From positions 1 to 64,000 of the forward strand of contig JAFYUI010000001.1 of NCBI GenBank assembly GCA_017549565.1: 64,000 nucleotides of DNA. The letters are read 5' to 3'. Numbering within the stretch: position 1 is the stretch's first letter; each line of letters starts with the position of its first letter. The position numbers were made by a program, and so were the translations under genes. Below are positions 63,196 through 64,000 of the stretch, one piece after another. Origin of the DNA: Clostridia bacterium. Lineage in GTDB: Bacteria; Bacillota; Clostridia; Oscillospirales; Acutalibacteraceae. The notes beneath the pieces were generated by a model. The model made no database searches and was not told the origin of the DNA. It saw nothing but the letters and a program-made list of their open reading frames with translations.

Positions 63196-64000
63196 TTATA
63201 CTGCTTTATTTAAAATTGCACACAAAACTGTTATGTCATCCTCACGCTTGTCGGTGCGGCGGCGACGGGCTGACATACATAAATGCTCGGCTAAATCCTG
63301 CGCCTTACCGTCCTTAAAGCTTTCAATTTCAGTTCTTATCCAGTCACATCCTTCACTTGTGGCACCGTCGGATAAAAGCACCACAATATCACCAACACGG
63401 CATTTTACAAGGGCGGTGTCAAAGCTGATATCCCGCAAAATCCCCGCAGGGAGCGAGCTGCTTTCGGCTTTGCCCGTTCGGCCGTTTCGCCTTAAAATAG
63501 AGGGGGCAGCACCCGCTTTAAAGAGCTCGGTCATACCGGTATAAAGGTCAATGCTTGCAATGTCAACCGTGGCAAGTGATTCATCGGTAGATTTAAACAG
63601 CATTGAAGAATTTAAAATTTTAAGTGAGCAGTTGTAACCAAAGCCCGCCTTTATAAGCCGTGCCATAAGGCCGGATGCCATTGCACCATCAACCGCGGCA
63701 CGACCGCCTGTGCCCATGCCGTCACTTAAAACCATAATAAAATGTCCCTTGCCGTCATAAAAATATTTATAAGCATCCCCACAAAGCGAGCCACCGTTTG
63801 CAGAGTATTGCTCGGCGCCGAAGTCTACCATTATTTCGGCACGCTCGTTTATTGAGATAAATATTTCGCCGCCAACCTCGCTTACAATGGGTGGGGCAAA
63901 ATCACGCTCGCAGGCGATAGAGCAAAGCCGCATAACCTGTGCACGATTTATTACAAGGTCGCTTGACTTTTTAAGCTTCATTTCAAGTGTCATCCGCCCG
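63196..64000 (-). CDS. spoIIE: Stage II sporulation protein E, C-terminal phosphatase domain (partial)
   Basis: Only the C-terminal 267 codons are in the window; the frame is open across the right edge, so the apparent ATG at 63993 is probably internal. The segment is a PP2C-type Ser phosphatase domain with SDGMGTGGRAAVDGA and LSDGATSEG (metal and catalytic loops), and INSxxxFKSTDESLATVDIASID and GAAPSILRR as in SpoIIE. In Bacillus SpoIIE dephosphorylates SpoIIAA to activate sigma-F in the forespore. This is the main evidence that the organism can sporulate. Confidence 0.85.
   Translation of the reverse strand, partial: GRMTLEMKLKKSSDLVINRAQVMRLCSIACERDFAPPIVSEVGGEIFISINERAEIMVDFGAEQYSANGGSLCGDAYKYFYDGKGHFIMVLSDGMGTGGRAAVDGAMASGLMARLIKAGFGYNCSLKILNSSMLFKSTDESLATVDIASIDLYTGMTELFKAGAAPSILRRNGRTGKAESSSLPAGILRDISFDTALVKCRVGDIVVLLSDGATSEGCDWIRTEIESFKDGKAQDLAEHLCMSARRRRTDKREDDITVLCAILNKAV

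Overview
The window looks like chromosomal core genome of a low-GC, spore-forming member of the Clostridia; a gut Oscillospirales-type lineage is my best guess (inference). The reasons are AT-rich DNA with many near-consensus sigma-A promoters (TTGACA or TTGAAA, 17-base spacer, TATAAT), Gram-positive Shine-Dalgarno sites, an L10(L12)4-type ribosomal leader, HPr kinase, WhiA, the Asp23/FakA/RecG operon, PF06541 and YitT membrane proteins, and the C-terminal phosphatase domain of SpoIIE running off the right edge. I see no prophage, CRISPR array, tRNA or rRNA gene.

Layout. 0.1-3.3 kb: three-gene glycerol-3-phosphate oxidation operon (DUF1667 protein, GlpB-like and GlpA-like flavoproteins) behind a consensus promoter with an operator-like palindrome. 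3.3-8.4 kb: a four-helix membrane protein, an inositol-monophosphatase-family enzyme, YitT, rplJ-rplL with attenuator leader, and a membrane glycosyltransferase. 8.6-12.4 kb: class A PBP and a DUF2156-GNAT protein. 12.4-18.7 kb, minus strand: a probable operon of rlmB, a P-type-ATPase-like protein without catalytic motifs, metG, tatD and a 34-residue Asn/Gln/Lys microprotein. 18.8-25.9 kb: enolase against a minus-strand series of ychF, zinc peptidase, PF06541 protein, alr, glpK and a lipase-like hydrolase. 26.0-37.8 kb, plus strand: hprK, murB, unknown, whiA, endonuclease element, dnaE, pfkA, mnmA, D,D-carboxypeptidase, pgi. 37.9-46.2 kb: small P-loop protein, yceD-rpmF, DUF512 protein, der-plsY-gpsA, rpmB, HAD hydrolase, MFS transporter, dCMP deaminase. 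46.3-64 kb: EF-G-like GTPase, secreted protein with a complex upstream region, two FAD oxidoreductases, GHKL-like remnant, gap, ymdB with an oligopeptide-binding lipoprotein, asp23-fakA-recG, a large membrane protein of unknown function, flavin reductase, YfcE phosphodiesterase and spoIIE (partial).

Functional themes. Central carbon metabolism is well represented: pgi, pfkA, gap, eno, the catabolite regulator hprK, and glycerol metabolism (glpK, GlpA/B-like, gpsA, plsY). Cell-envelope genes (murB, alr, PBP1, carboxypeptidase) and translation genes (rplJ, rplL, rpmF, rpmB, metG, der, rlmB, yceD, mnmA) fill most of the rest.

Most unusual items. (1) A compact 0.44-kb unit at 29065-29503: a DUF559 endonuclease gene between inverted repeats of about 45 bp with nested hairpins, flanked by a 5-bp direct repeat. 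It is inserted in the last codons of whiA; its left repeat supplies the whiA stop codon and the endonuclease ribosome-binding site, and the inner hairpin shows compensatory changes between the two ends. (2) The P-type-ATPase-like protein with its phosphorylation site replaced. (3) The 34-residue N/Q/K microprotein behind a hairpin that could hide its ribosome-binding site.
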